Assembly: GCA_009703465.1 (NCBI GenBank)
Contig: WLGC01000032.1
Location: forward strand, 1-7,771
From: Actinomycetota bacterium
GTDB taxonomy: Bacteria > Actinomycetota > Actinomycetes > Actinomycetales > Microbacteriaceae
Direction: 5' to 3'
Length of the DNA stretch: 7,771 bases
The notes under the pieces were generated by a model. The model was not told the DNA's origin. It ran no database searches and saw only the letters and a program-made list of their open reading frames with translations. Below, piece after piece: positions 1-7,771 of this stretch. Position 1 is the first letter of the stretch. The number at the start of each line of letters is the position of its first letter. The translations under genes and the position numbers were made by a program.

Positions 1-184
1 AGATGCTTCTAAAACACAGAGCACCGCAGTGGGAATTGGCGTCTCAACCGCGGAACAGGTTGTAGAAATTAACACCTATGCTGATGGAGCAATTGTCGGC
101 TCAGCTTTTGTAAAAGCATACGCAGCTGGTGGATTAAGTGCACTGACAAGTAAAGTGCGCGAAATATCATCAGGACTTAAATAA
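1..184 (+). CDS. trpA: Tryptophan synthase alpha chain, C-terminal 60 residues (5' partial)
   Basis: Only the last 60 codons and the TAA stop are present; the rest lies upstream of the window. TrpA cleaves indole-3-glycerol phosphate to indole and glyceraldehyde-3-phosphate, passing the indole to TrpB in the cytoplasmic alpha2-beta2 complex. The fragment carries the end of the (beta/alpha)8 barrel: the VGIGVST loop (fragment residues 10-16) and the GSAFVKA loop (residues 33-39). By family knowledge these loops hold the substrate phosphate through glycines and the serine of GSA. The protein ends with a short helix (SKVREISSGLK), a normal TrpA ending with no sign of decay. The stop lies 9 nt before lgt, so the two genes are probably co-transcribed at the end of a trp operon. 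The trpB gene expected upstream is not visible. The identification is firm despite the short fragment. Confidence 0.93.
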   Translation, partial: DASKTQSTAVGIGVSTAEQVVEINTYADGAIVGSAFVKAYAAGGLSALTSKVREISSGLK

Positions 185-190
185 AGGAAG
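184..190 (+). promoter_or_regulatory. Ribosome binding site of lgt (fixes the TTG start)
   Basis: AAGGAAG overlaps the last base of the trpA stop codon and ends 3 nt before TTG at 194. It is a good Shine-Dalgarno match at usable spacing. No in-frame ATG or GTG lies between the upstream stop (182-184) and 194. The first in-frame ATG is codon 33, inside the first membrane helix. The site therefore decides the start. Confidence 0.8.
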
Positions 191-193
191 AAA

Positions 194-1051
194 TTGAACA
201 TTCTGCAAGGTATTCCGAGCCCGGAAATTAGCTACATTGAGCTAGGTCCGTTCCGAATTCACTTCTACGCACTTTTTATTCTGGTTGGTATGGCATTGGC
301 AATCTGGATAGCCGATCGCAGATTGCAGAATCGTGGCGCAAAATCTGGCTTAGCTCTTGATATCTCTCTTTGGACAATTCCATTTGGAATCATTGGTGCG
401 CGCATATTCCACGTCCTAACCCACACTGACGACTACTTCTATGAGGGTGCAGACCTCACAGATGTCTTTAAGATTTGGGAGGGCGGTTTAGCTATTTACG
501 GCGGCTTGATGGCCGGAGCGCTTGGTGCGTACCTAGGTGCCCGCCAAAGCGGCATCAAATTTTGGTCCTTTGCCGATGCGGTGGCACCTGGAATTCTTCT
601 AGCTCAGGCCATTGGACGATGGGGCAACTACTTTAATGAAGAACTTTTTGGCCAGCCAACCACTTTGCCTTGGGGCTTGGATATTTCGCCACTGAATCCA
701 GCTTTTCCTGATGGACTTCCAGCCGATGTGCTGTTTCATCCAACCTTTCTTTACGAGTCAATCTGGAGTCTTGCTGGCGTGGGTGTCCTGCTACTTCTGG
801 ACAGGCGTTTTGAGCTGCGCTGGGGCAAAATGTTTGGTGCCTACCTCATCTACTACTCGATTGGCCGCATCTGGGTTGAAAACCTCAGAATTGACCCAAG
901 CGAGATCCTTTTTGGGCTGCGGATCAACGTCTGGTCTGGAATCCTGGGCATAGTTGCGGGTATTGCCATTATTTACCTGAGTTCACGAAAGCACCCGGAG
1001 CCAGAAGAAAGCCCATATCGGGCCGATGCAATAGAATCAAGCTCTAAATAG
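194..1051 (+). CDS. lgt: Prolipoprotein diacylglyceryl transferase
   Basis: Lgt is an inner-membrane enzyme that moves the diacylglyceryl group of phosphatidylglycerol onto the lipobox cysteine of prolipoproteins, the first step of lipoprotein maturation. The 285 residues are typical for the family and show about seven hydrophobic segments (roughly 24-40, 57-75, 98-116, 128-140, 185-202, 213-228, 242-262). The signature GRWGNYFNEELFG spans 141-153. Aligned by eye to E. coli Lgt, R142, N145, E150 and G153 match R143, N146, E151 and G154. Y25 matches Y26, and the last signature supplies Y221, R225 and E229, matching Y235, R239 and E243. All these key residues are present. Y102 sits where E. coli has H103. 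The C-terminus is a short charged tail (about 264-285), much shorter than the extended tails of some actinobacterial Lgt proteins. The start is TTG at 194, supported by AAGGAAG. Close spacing to trpA suggests co-transcription; the link is positional rather than functional. Confidence 0.96.
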   Translation: MNILQGIPSPEISYIELGPFRIHFYALFILVGMALAIWIADRRLQNRGAKSGLALDISLWTIPFGIIGARIFHVLTHTDDYFYEGADLTDVFKIWEGGLAIYGGLMAGALGAYLGARQSGIKFWSFADAVAPGILLAQAIGRWGNYFNEELFGQPTTLPWGLDISPLNPAFPDGLPADVLFHPTFLYESIWSLAGVGVLLLLDRRFELRWGKMFGAYLIYYSIGRIWVENLRIDPSEILFGLRINVWSGILGIVAGIAIIYLSSRKHPEPEESPYRADAIESSSK

Positions 1052-1098
1052 TCCGTAGTTCTGCTTTTCCACGCAACTGATTAAGGGCCAGCGTTGTC

Positions 1099-1127
1099 CC
1101 TCCACTAGAAAAATGAATGGAGTGAGG
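1099..1127 (+). promoter_or_regulatory. Possible hairpin masking the gltB ribosome binding site
   Basis: CCTCCACT (1099-1106) can pair with AGTGAGG (1121-1127), giving seven base pairs with C1103 bulged and a 14-nt A-rich loop. In another register, CTCCA (1100-1104) pairs with TGGAG (1118-1122). Both would cover the Shine-Dalgarno region of gltB, and CCTCC equals the core of the 16S anti-Shine-Dalgarno sequence. The stem is short and could be chance; no function is shown. Confidence 0.22.
1119..1127 (+). promoter_or_regulatory. Ribosome binding site of gltB
   Basis: GGAGTGAGG contains two purine-rich cores. GAGG ends 7 nt before ATG at 1135 and is the better placed; GGAG ends 12 nt before it. 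An in-frame TGA at 1123-1125 rules out any earlier start for gltB. Confidence 0.7.
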
Positions 1128-1134
1128 CGTACCC

Positions 1135-4100
1135 ATGTTGTCTCCTTTTGAGAAGTTCGGCACCGCACCGGTTGCCCAGGGTCTTTACGACCCTGCCTTC
1201 GAAAAAGACGCCTGCGGCTTGGCGATGGTTGCAACCCTAAGAGGAAAACCTGGACACGACATTGTTGACACCGCTCTAACCGCACTTAGAAATCTCGAAC
1301 ACCGCGGGGCGATTGGGTCAGATGCTGGTACCGGTGACGGTGCTGGAATTCTTACTCAAATACCTGACAAATTCTTTCGTGAGGTATGCGATTTCAAACT
1401 TCCGGCGAAGGATTTTTACGCAGCCGGCTTAGTCTTCGTAGATAGCGAACAGCGAGCAACCGTTGAGGCATCTTTTGAAGAGCTCGCAAAACAAGAGAAG
1501 TTAACGATTCTCGGTTGGCGAGAAGTTCCTGTTAGACCTGATGAACTTGGGGACTTGGCAAGAAACGCAATGCCGGAGATTCTTCAAGTCTTTGTTGGTA
1601 GTGCTGACAATGTTTCAGGAATGGATCTAGAGCGTCGTGCCTATCGTCTGCGCAAAAGAGCTGAATCTACTCTTGGTACTTATCACCCGTCACTTTCCTC
1701 GAGGACCATCGTCTACAAAGGAATGGTTACCACGTTGCAGTTGGAGCCTTTTTATCCTGACCTAAGCGACGAGAGATTCGAATCCACCCTGGCTTTGGTG
1801 CACTCTAGATTCTCTACAAACACTTTCCCATCTTGGCCATTAGCTCACCCGTTCCGAATGATTGCCCACAACGGCGAAATCAACACGGTTAAGGGAAATA
1901 GAAACTGGATGCGATCAAGGCAGTCACAGTTGGAATCAGAATTAATCGGAGACTTCTCACAGCTAAAACCAATTATCACCGCAGGCGGATCCGATTCAGC
2001 CTCCTTCGATGAAGTAGTCGAGCTTCTTTACTTGTCAGGTCGAAGCCTGCCACACGCAATGATGATGATGATTCCTGAGGCCTGGGAAAAGCACAGTGAC
2101 ATCGACGAAAACCGTCGAAACTTCTACGAGTATCACTCGATGCTTATGGAGCCGTGGGATGGACCTGCCGCCGTGATTTTCACAGACGGATCTCTGGTTG
2201 GCGCAACCCTAGACAGAAATGGACTTCGTCCAGGTCGCTATGTGGTCACCGAGGATGGACTAGTTGTGTTGGCATCAGAAATAGGTGTTGCCCACATTGA
2301 CCCAAGCAAGATTGTCCGAAAGGGTCGCCTGCAGCCAGGCAAGATGTTCCTCGCAGACACAGTCAACGGCCGACTAATAGATGACGATGAGATCAAAGCA
2401 GAGGTTGCCTCGCTTGAGCCATGGGGTAAATGGCTGTCAGAGAATCGAATCAATCTTGAGGACCTACCGGAGCGTGAACATATCGCCCACACAGCGAGTT
2501 CGGTAAACAGAAGACAGCGTACCTTCGGCTACACCGAGGAAGAGTTGAGAATTCTACTTGCGCCAATGGCCAAGTTTGGAACTGAACCACTTGGAGCTAT
2601 GGGCTCAGACACTCCTATAGCTGCAATCTCTCAGCGCCCAAGGCTGCTCTTTGATTACTTTGTGCAGCAGTTTGCTCAAGTGACAAACCCACCACTTGAT
2701 TCAATCAGAGAGGAAGTAGTCACATCTCTTAGCACTGGCATTGGGCCCGAGCGAAACTTGCTTGCCGCAACCGCATCACATGCCCAGCAGGTGATTCTGA
2801 GTTTCCCAGTTATTGACAACGGTGACCTTGCAAAGATTTCACACATCGACGAAAAGCCAGGCGTTGGGCAAGCGTTCACTGTTCGAGGAACCTATCGGGT
2901 TGACGATGGAGCCGATGCGCTAGCTGCTAGAATTCGAACCATCTTTGAGGAAATCGAAGCGGCTATAAAAGATGGTTCCACCTATCTGGTGCTTTCCGAC
3001 AGAGACAGCAATCGGGAAATGGCACCAATTCCGTCGCTGCTTTTGACTTCGGCAGTGCATCACCACCTAATTCGCCAAGGACTGCGAACCAAAGTGGGTC
3101 TGGTTGTTGAGGCCGGCGATGTTAGAGAGGTGCACCACGTTGCTGCATTGATTGGATACGGCGCTGCGGCAATTAACCCTTACCTGGCTCTTGAATCAGT
3201 CGAGCTAATGGTTAGATCTGGTCAAATTGCTGGTCTAGATGTCGAGCACGCACAGAAGAACCTGATTAAGGCCCTGGGTAAAGGTGTTCTAAAGATTATG
3301 TCCAAGATGGGAATCTCAACCGTCTCTTCATACTCGGGCGCCCAGTGTTTCGAGGCAATAGGTATAAGTCAAGAATTTATCGATACATACTTCACTGGAA
3401 CAACCTCACAACTAGGTGGTATTGGTCTTGAAACGATTGCCAATGAAATAGCAGATCGACACTCAGCCGCTTACCCAATCGACGAGGCCGTTAACCCTCA
3501 TCAAAACCTTGAAACCGGTGGCGAGTATCAATGGCGACGTTCAGGACCGCCGCATCTGTTTAATCCGGAAACAATTTTCAAGTTGCAGCACTCAACCAAG
3601 GTTAAGAGTTACGAGATTTTCCGCGAATACACCAAGACCATTGACGACCAAGCCGAAAACCTTATGACACTTAGGGGTTTGTTTGTTCTCAGAGAAGGTG
3701 CGCGTAAGCCCGTTCCGCTGAGTGAGGTTGAGCCCGTTTCCTCCATCGTGAAGCGTTTTTCAACTGGGGCGATGTCCTATGGTTCTATTTCCCCAGAGGC
3801 ACACGAGACTCTAGCGTTGGCGATGAATCGCTTGGGAGCAAAATCCAATACCGGTGAGGGAGGGGAGTCCAACGAGAGATTACTTGACCCGCTGAGGCGC
3901 TCCGCAATCAAACAGGTCGCATCTGGAAGATTTGGTGTCACCAGCATGTACTTGACCCACGCAGATGACATTCAAATCAAAATGGCTCAAGGTGCAAAGC
4001 CGGGTGAGGGTGGCCAACTGCCACCTAACAAGGTCTACCCGTGGATTGCAAAGATTCGTCACTCAACTCCTGGAGTTGGCTTAATCTCCCCACCGCCTCA

Positions 4101-5682
4101 CCACGATATTTATTCAATCGAGGATCTAAAGCAGCTCATCTTCGATCTGAAGCGCGCTAACCGTGAGGCAAGGATTCACGTAAAGCTCGTATCCCAAGTT
4201 GGCATCGGAACTGTTGCTGCTGGTGTGGCAAAGGCAAAAGCTGATGTGATTTTGGTTTCGGGGCACGACGGTGGCACAGGTGCAAGTCCACTGAACTCTC
4301 TAAAGCACGCCGGGACACCATGGGAGCTTGGACTTGCCGAAACACAGCAAACGCTAATGCTCAATGGACTGCGGGATCGAGTATCGGTTCAAGTTGATGG
4401 GCAGATGAAGACTGGTCGAGACGTAATCATCGCTGCTCTTCTTGGAGCTGAAGAATTCGGTTTCGCAACAGCACCTCTTGTGGTCCAAGGTTGCATTCTG
4501 ATGCGCGTCTGTCACCTTGATACCTGCCCAGTAGGTGTGGCTACTCAAAACCCAGTTCTTAGATCTAGATTCACCGGTCAAGCTGATCACGTTGTTAACT
4601 TCTTTGAGTTCCTGGCTGAAGAGGTTAGAGAGTATCTAGCAGCACTCGGTTTCAAGACTTTGGATGAGGCTATCGGTCACAGTGAGCTAATTGACGTTAA
4701 CCGCGCAATCTCTCACTGGAAGGCAGATGGTCTAGATCTAACCCCAATTCTTGCGTCCCCACCGGTGCAGCCTGGTGAATCTAGACGCCGCACCACTTTT
4801 CAAAATCACGAGCTCGAGAAACACTTTGATCACAAACTGATTGAAAGATCAACTGCTGCATTAGAAGACGCGCAGCCGGTTGTAATTGAGCTACCTATTT
4901 CAAACGTTGATCAAGCTGTGGGAACCATGCTGGGTAACGAACTGACTAGAAGGTACGGCGCCGAGGGCCTGCCAGAATCAACTATCGACATTAGATTGAC
5001 CGGATCAGCTGGACAATCGTTTGCGGCGTTTGTACCAAAGGGCATAAAGCTCACTATCGACGGCGACTCCAACGACTACGTTGGCAAAGGCCTTTCTGGA
5101 GGAACTGTTGTAATCCGCCCAGATAAGACAAGTGTTTTTCCAGCAGAAAAGAACATCATTGCTGGAAACGTTATTGGTTATGGAGCAACCTCAGGAAAGC
5201 TTTTCCTTCGTGGAATCGTCGGAGAGCGCTTTATGGTTCGAAACTCAGGAGCTATAGCTGTAAGCGAAGGCTGTGGTGATCACGCTCTTGAATACATGAC
5301 TGGTGGAGTTGCCGTAATTCTCGGACCAACTGGAAGAAATCTTGGAGCCGGTATGTCCGGAGGGGTTGCTTATGTTTATCGACTTCGTGCCGACCACATA
5401 AACCAGGAAGCGCTGTTGGCAGGTGAACTGAAGTTGAGTGAACCAAAAGACGCTGACGAGTTAGAACTTATGGCATTACTTGAAGAGCACTTCAGGGAGA
5501 CGGAATCAGCCCTAGCGGGAGCAATACTCGAGAATTTTGCCGCTGAACTTTCAAACTTCACTAAAGTTCTTCCAAGGGACTATGACAGTGTTCAACAGAT
5601 TCTCACCCGCGCCAAGAAAGCCGGCACGGACCCTGATGGCGATGCAGTCTGGAAGGAGATTCTGGAGGTGACCAGTGGTTGA
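1135..5682 (+). CDS. gltB: Glutamate synthase (NADPH) large (alpha) subunit
   Basis: GltB hydrolyses glutamine at an N-terminal amidotransferase site and channels the ammonia to an FMN site, where 2-oxoglutarate is reductively aminated to glutamate. Electrons come from GltD. At 1515 residues it matches the family (about 1,500). The class II glutaminase domain spans about 27-430. Its catalytic nucleophile is C27 in KDACG, implying removal of a 26-residue propeptide. Further motifs are HRGAIG (56-61), [12 protein letters not shown] (223-234), HNGEIN (245-250) and [10 protein letters not shown] (284-293). The central domain (about 470-770) includes [10 protein letters not shown] (513-522). The FMN/2-oxoglutarate barrel (about 800-1190) has GAMSYG (878-883), [10 protein letters not shown] (1043-1052) and [11 protein letters not shown] (1086-1096). 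Cysteines C1120, C1126 and C1131 (C-x5-C-x4-C) are the [3Fe-4S] ligands. The glycine-rich GXGXG beta-helix domain covers about 1260-1440. All expected catalytic residues are present. An adjacent gltD indicates the NADPH-dependent rather than the ferredoxin-dependent form. Confidence 0.98.
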   Translation: MLSPFEKFGTAPVAQGLYDPAFEKDACGLAMVATLRGKPGHDIVDTALTALRNLEHRGAIGSDAGTGDGAGILTQIPDKFFREVCDFKLPAKDFYAAGLVFVDSEQRATVEASFEELAKQEKLTILGWREVPVRPDELGDLARNAMPEILQVFVGSADNVSGMDLERRAYRLRKRAESTLGTYHPSLSSRTIVYKGMVTTLQLEPFYPDLSDERFESTLALVHSRFSTNTFPSWPLAHPFRMIAHNGEINTVKGNRNWMRSRQSQLESELIGDFSQLKPIITAGGSDSASFDEVVELLYLSGRSLPHAMMMMIPEAWEKHSDIDENRRNFYEYHSMLMEPWDGPAAVIFTDGSLVGATLDRNGLRPGRYVVTEDGLVVLASEIGVAHIDPSKIVRKGRLQPGKMFLADTVNGRLIDDDEIKAEVASLEPWGKWLSENRINLEDLPEREHIAHTASSVNRRQRTFGYTEEELRILLAPMAKFGTEPLGAMGSDTPIAAISQRPRLLFDYFVQQFAQVTNPPLDSIREEVVTSLSTGIGPERNLLAATASHAQQVILSFPVIDNGDLAKISHIDEKPGVGQAFTVRGTYRVDDGADALAARIRTIFEEIEAAIKDGSTYLVLSDRDSNREMAPIPSLLLTSAVHHHLIRQGLRTKVGLVVEAGDVREVHHVAALIGYGAAAINPYLALESVELMVRSGQIAGLDVEHAQKNLIKALGKGVLKIMSKMGISTVSSYSGAQCFEAIGISQEFIDTYFTGTTSQLGGIGLETIANEIADRHSAAYPIDEAVNPHQNLETGGEYQWRRSGPPHLFNPETIFKLQHSTKVKSYEIFREYTKTIDDQAENLMTLRGLFVLREGARKPVPLSEVEPVSSIVKRFSTGAMSYGSISPEAHETLALAMNRLGAKSNTGEGGESNERLLDPLRRSAIKQVASGRFGVTSMYLTHADDIQIKMAQGAKPGEGGQLPPNKVYPWIAKIRHSTPGVGLISPPPHHDIYSIEDLKQLIFDLKRANREARIHVKLVSQVGIGTVAAGVAKAKADVILVSGHDGGTGASPLNSLKHAGTPWELGLAETQQTLMLNGLRDRVSVQVDGQMKTGRDVIIAALLGAEEFGFATAPLVVQGCILMRVCHLDTCPVGVATQNPVLRSRFTGQADHVVNFFEFLAEEVREYLAALGFKTLDEAIGHSELIDVNRAISHWKADGLDLTPILASPPVQPGESRRRTTFQNHELEKHFDHKLIERSTAALEDAQPVVIELPISNVDQAVGTMLGNELTRRYGAEGLPESTIDIRLTGSAGQSFAAFVPKGIKLTIDGDSNDYVGKGLSGGTVVIRPDKTSVFPAEKNIIAGNVIGYGATSGKLFLRGIVGERFMVRNSGAIAVSEGCGDHALEYMTGGVAVILGPTGRNLGAGMSGGVAYVYRLRADHINQEALLAGELKLSEPKDADELELMALLEEHFRETESALAGAILENFAAELSNFTKVLPRDYDSVQQILTRAKKAGTDPDGDAVWKEILEVTSG
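5664..5670 (+). promoter_or_regulatory. Ribosome binding site of gltD inside the gltB 3' end (fixes the GTG start)
   Basis: GGAGGTG lies in the last codons of gltB, and its GGAGG core (5664-5668) ends 6 nt before GTG at 5675, an almost ideal site. An in-frame TGA at 5669-5671 excludes any earlier gltD start, and the first in-frame ATG is codon 26, inside the conserved N-terminal region. GTG is therefore well supported. Confidence 0.85.
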
Positions 5683-7135
5683 TCCAAGAGGATTTCTAAA
5701 CAATTCCCAGCGTGAGACAGCGCCAAGAAGACCTGTATCTGTTCGCATTATGGACTGGAAAGAGGTCTACGAAAAGCGCGATGCTGGTGTCGTTAAGAAT
5801 CAAGCCAGTAGGTGCATGGACTGCGGTGTTCCGTTCTGTCACCACGGTTGTCCACTGGGAAACCTAATTCCGGAGTGGAACGATTTAACCTGGCGTGGTG
5901 AAGGTGAAAATGCGATTGAACGACTACACGCAACTAACAACTTTCCTGAATTCACCGGAAGGCTTTGCCCCGCTCCTTGTGAGAGCTCCTGTGTGCTGGG
6001 GATCAATCAACCTCCGGTCACAATCAAAGAGATTGAAGTTTCCATCATCGATACGGCTTTTGAAAACGGTTGGGTCAAGCCACATATCCCAGAGCGCCTA
6101 ACTGGAAAAACCGTAGCTGTTGTTGGATCAGGTCCCGCCGGTTTAGCCGCAGCTCAACAGCTCACGCGAGCTGGGCATACTGTGGCGGTTTTTGAACGCG
6201 ATGACAAAATTGGTGGTTTGCTGCGCTACGGTATTCCGGACTTCAAAATGGAGAAGCAGCACATTGATAGACGCCTTGAGCAGATGAAGGCCGAGGGCAC
6301 AAGATTCCGAACCGGTGTTGAAATAGGCGTTGACATAACTTGGGACGATCTTCGTTCGCGATATGATGCAGTGTTGATAGCAACTGGCGCCCCTAAGCCA
6401 AGAGATCTGAACGTTGCCGGAAGAGACCTAGAAGGCGTGCACTTTGCCATGGAGTACCTGGCTGAATCAAACCGCAAGGTCGATGGGCAAGACTTAACGA
6501 ATCAAATAACCGCTGATGGAAAGCACGTCGTGATCCTCGGAGGCGGCGACACTGGTGCTGACTGCCTAGGAACAGCTACTCGTCAGGGCGCATTATCTGT
6601 GACAACTTTTGCAATTGGATATCAGCCACCGGCTGAACGTCCAGCAAATCAACCTTGGCCAACCATGCCAACGCTTTTCGACGTGTCATCAGCGCACGAG
6701 GAATTCGGGGAGAGAAGCTACCTGTCTTCAACCGTCGAATTTGTCGGTGAGAATGGAAAACTAACCGGAATCAAGGTTGCCGAAACAGAGTTCGTTGATG
6801 GCAAGCGTCTTCCAAAAGCTGGAACTGAAAGAGTAATTCCAACTGAGCTAGTTCTCTTGGCGCTTGGATATACCGGGGCAGAAGAAGAAAGTCTTGCCAA
6901 GCAATCCGAAGTTGCTTTTGATGAGCGCGGGAATGTAGCAAGAGATACCTCATGGGCGACGGAAGAGGATGGTGTCTTCGTTGCCGGGGACGCTGGTAGG
7001 GGTGCCAGTCTCATTGTTTGGGCAATTGCTGAGGGGCGCTCTGCCGCCGCCAGTATTGATCAATACCTCGAAGGTTCATCAGAACTTCCAAGACCGGTCA
7101 AAACAACTGACAAACCGATTTCCATCTATTCATAA
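5675..7135 (+). CDS. gltD: Glutamate synthase (NADPH) small (beta) subunit
   Basis: GltD takes electrons from NADPH onto FAD and passes them through iron-sulfur clusters to the FMN of GltB. At 486 residues it is a normal length (E. coli about 472). The N-terminal region carries two cysteine groups: C47, C50, C55 and C59 ([13 protein letters not shown]), and C98, C102 and C106 (CPAPCESSC). By family knowledge these ligate the [4Fe-4S] clusters of the holoenzyme. An FAD-binding Rossmann motif VVGSGPAG is at 149-156, followed by [12 protein letters not shown]. The NADPH-binding motif LGGGDTGAD is at 288-296. The C-terminal FAD motif [11 protein letters not shown] starts at about 433. The ending is intact. 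The gene overlaps gltB by 8 nt (5675-5682) in a different frame, which suggests translational coupling and matched synthesis of the two subunits. Related flavoproteins (dihydropyrimidine dehydrogenase N-domain, NfnB-like) share this fold, but the gltB neighbour settles the identity. Confidence 0.97.
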   Translation: MVDPRGFLNNSQRETAPRRPVSVRIMDWKEVYEKRDAGVVKNQASRCMDCGVPFCHHGCPLGNLIPEWNDLTWRGEGENAIERLHATNNFPEFTGRLCPAPCESSCVLGINQPPVTIKEIEVSIIDTAFENGWVKPHIPERLTGKTVAVVGSGPAGLAAAQQLTRAGHTVAVFERDDKIGGLLRYGIPDFKMEKQHIDRRLEQMKAEGTRFRTGVEIGVDITWDDLRSRYDAVLIATGAPKPRDLNVAGRDLEGVHFAMEYLAESNRKVDGQDLTNQITADGKHVVILGGGDTGADCLGTATRQGALSVTTFAIGYQPPAERPANQPWPTMPTLFDVSSAHEEFGERSYLSSTVEFVGENGKLTGIKVAETEFVDGKRLPKAGTERVIPTELVLLALGYTGAEEESLAKQSEVAFDERGNVARDTSWATEEDGVFVAGDAGRGASLIVWAIAEGRSAAASIDQYLEGSSELPRPVKTTDKPISIYS

Positions 7136-7142
7136 ATTAACT

Positions 7143-7149
7143 AAGGAAA
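7143..7149 (+). promoter_or_regulatory. Ribosome binding site of pyk
   Basis: AAGGAAA sits in the 17-nt gap after gltD and ends 3 nt before ATG at 7153. It resembles the lgt site in sequence and spacing. An in-frame TAA at 7138-7140 excludes earlier starts. The gap has no room for a terminator. Confidence 0.75.
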
Positions 7150-7152
7150 CAA

Positions 7153-7771
7153 ATGAGACGCGCAAAAATCGTAGCCACACTTGGGCCGGCTTCATCAACA
7201 TATGATCAGATTCGAGCAATCGTTGAGGCCGGAGTCGATGTCGCGCGCATGAATCTTAGCCACGGTTCACACTCAGTGCATGAGGAAATCTATAACACGG
7301 TGAGAAAAGTTGCTAAAGATCTTCAGAAGCCGATTGGTATCTTTGTAGACCTTCAGGGGCCAAAGATTCGTTTAGAGAAATTCGAATCTGGACCTCATTT
7401 ACTTGAAAAAGGCGATGTCTTCAAAATCACCATAAACGACGTTGTTGGCACCAAAGAAATCTGTGGAACAACCTTCAAAGGTCTCTGCGGTGATGTCAAA
7501 GTTGGCGATCAGCTTCTGATTGACGATGGCAAGGTTGCCCTAAGGGCAACAGAAGTGACTGCTGACACAGTTGTCACAGTTGTTGAGGTACCAGGTTATG
7601 TTTCAAACAATAAGGGCATTAATCTTCCAGGGGTAGCTGTCAATGTTCCTGCACTATCTGAAAAAGATGAAGATGACCTGCGCTGGGCAATAGGTATCGG
7701 TGCTGACATGATTGCACTTTCCTTTGTTCGAAACGCTTCCGACATAATTCGTGTCCACGAAATCATGGATG
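7153..7771 (+). CDS. pyk: Pyruvate kinase, N-terminal 206 residues (3' partial)
   Basis: Pyruvate kinase transfers phosphate from phosphoenolpyruvate to ADP, giving pyruvate and ATP at the end of glycolysis in the cytoplasm. The family is about 470-490 residues, so roughly 40% is visible before the window ends mid-codon. The N-terminus MRRAKIVATLGPASS enters the A-domain barrel directly, without the extension seen in animal enzymes. ARMNLSHG (31-38) supplies the Arg, Asn and Ser of the substrate and K+ site. DLQGPKIR (66-73) leads into the B-domain lid (about 73-170), which contains LLIDDGK (121-127) and NNKGINLPG (152-160). The chain returns to the barrel with DMIALSFVR. The catalytic lysine and the C-terminal allosteric domain lie beyond the window, so effector type cannot be judged. 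Only 17 nt separate it from gltD, so co-transcription with gltBD is likely. Confidence 0.96.
   Translation, partial: MRRAKIVATLGPASSTYDQIRAIVEAGVDVARMNLSHGSHSVHEEIYNTVRKVAKDLQKPIGIFVDLQGPKIRLEKFESGPHLLEKGDVFKITINDVVGTKEICGTTFKGLCGDVKVGDQLLIDDGKVALRATEVTADTVVTVVEVPGYVSNNKGINLPGVAVNVPALSEKDEDDLRWAIGIGADMIALSFVRNASDIIRVHEIMD

Larger units (their letters stand above)
1052..1134 (+). other. lgt-gltB intergenic leader, possible promoter region
   Basis: This 83-nt stretch is the only non-coding gap of any size in the window and so the only likely place for a promoter driving gltBD-pyk separately. I see no convincing -35/-10 pair, no clear terminator for lgt (no GC-rich stem followed by a T run), and no clear site resembling those of the actinobacterial nitrogen regulators GlnR or AmtR. 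Its 3' end holds the gltB ribosome binding site and a CCCTCC tract that could pair with it. Whether gltB is read through from lgt or has its own promoter cannot be settled from sequence alone. Confidence 0.4.

Noticed and set aside
711..953. 80-codon + strand open frame inside lgt
   Set aside because: It lies wholly inside the conserved C-terminal half of lgt in another frame and has no recognisable protein features.
1052..1134. Search for a GlnR, AmtR or other nitrogen-regulator site and a promoter before gltB
   Set aside because: No clear spaced inverted repeat or -35/-10 pair stands out by eye; calling one would be guesswork.
1113..1151. 12-codon mini-ORF starting ATG in the gltB leader and overlapping the gltB start, plus a 2-codon ATG-GAG-TGA at 1117
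   Set aside because: Neither has its own Shine-Dalgarno, and the peptide shows no run of regulatory codons such as Gln, Glu or Trp that would suggest attenuation. Chance is the simpler reading.
1037..1285. Minus-strand open frame of 82 codons crossing the lgt-gltB gap
   Set aside because: It lies mostly over the conserved gltB N-terminus and the gap, its translation resembles no family I know, and all neighbouring genes are on the + strand. It reads as a shadow of gltB.
2059..2070. Four tandem ATG codons (M309-M312 of GltB), looking like a short trinucleotide repeat
   Set aside because: The context [11 protein letters not shown] matches a Met-rich motif conserved in GltB proteins, so it is coding constraint rather than a repeat of interest.
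6969..7205. 78-codon + strand open frame spanning the gltD-pyk junction
   Set aside because: It overlaps the conserved ends of both real genes in another frame, and its translation is low-complexity and unrecognisable.

Overview
The window suggests an actinobacterium of moderate GC (roughly half GC by eye), most like the small-genome freshwater Microbacteriaceae. This is inferred from protein style (an actinobacterial GltD N-terminus starting MVDPRGFL, a Pyk starting MRRAKIVATLGPA), from gene order, and from frequent AGA arginine codons, which high-GC relatives avoid. The placement is an inference and no species is claimed.

Layout, all on the + strand: the 3' end of trpA (tryptophan synthase alpha chain, 1-184); lgt (prolipoprotein diacylglyceryl transferase, 194-1051, TTG start); an 83-nt gap (1052-1134), the only non-coding stretch of any size; gltB (glutamate synthase large subunit, 1135-5682); gltD (glutamate synthase small subunit, 5675-7135, GTG start, overlapping gltB by 8 nt); and the first 206 codons of pyk (pyruvate kinase, 7153 to the window edge). 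No stretch over 300 bases lacks a gene. I saw no RNA gene, mobile element, CRISPR array, attachment site or convincing intrinsic terminator.

The genes look like one or two co-transcribed blocks. trpA and lgt are 9 nt apart, gltB and gltD overlap, and gltD and pyk are 17 nt apart, so the only plausible internal promoter site is the lgt-gltB gap. GltB and GltD together form NADPH-dependent glutamate synthase, which turns glutamine plus 2-oxoglutarate into two glutamates. Pyruvate kinase closes lower glycolysis, tryptophan synthase makes an amino acid, and Lgt lipidates exported lipoproteins.

All the genes appear intact, full length where they are complete, and have their expected active-site residues. 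I found no previously undescribed system. The findings are modest: a possible anti-Shine-Dalgarno hairpin before gltB, start-codon and coupling details, and one family-level substitution in Lgt.
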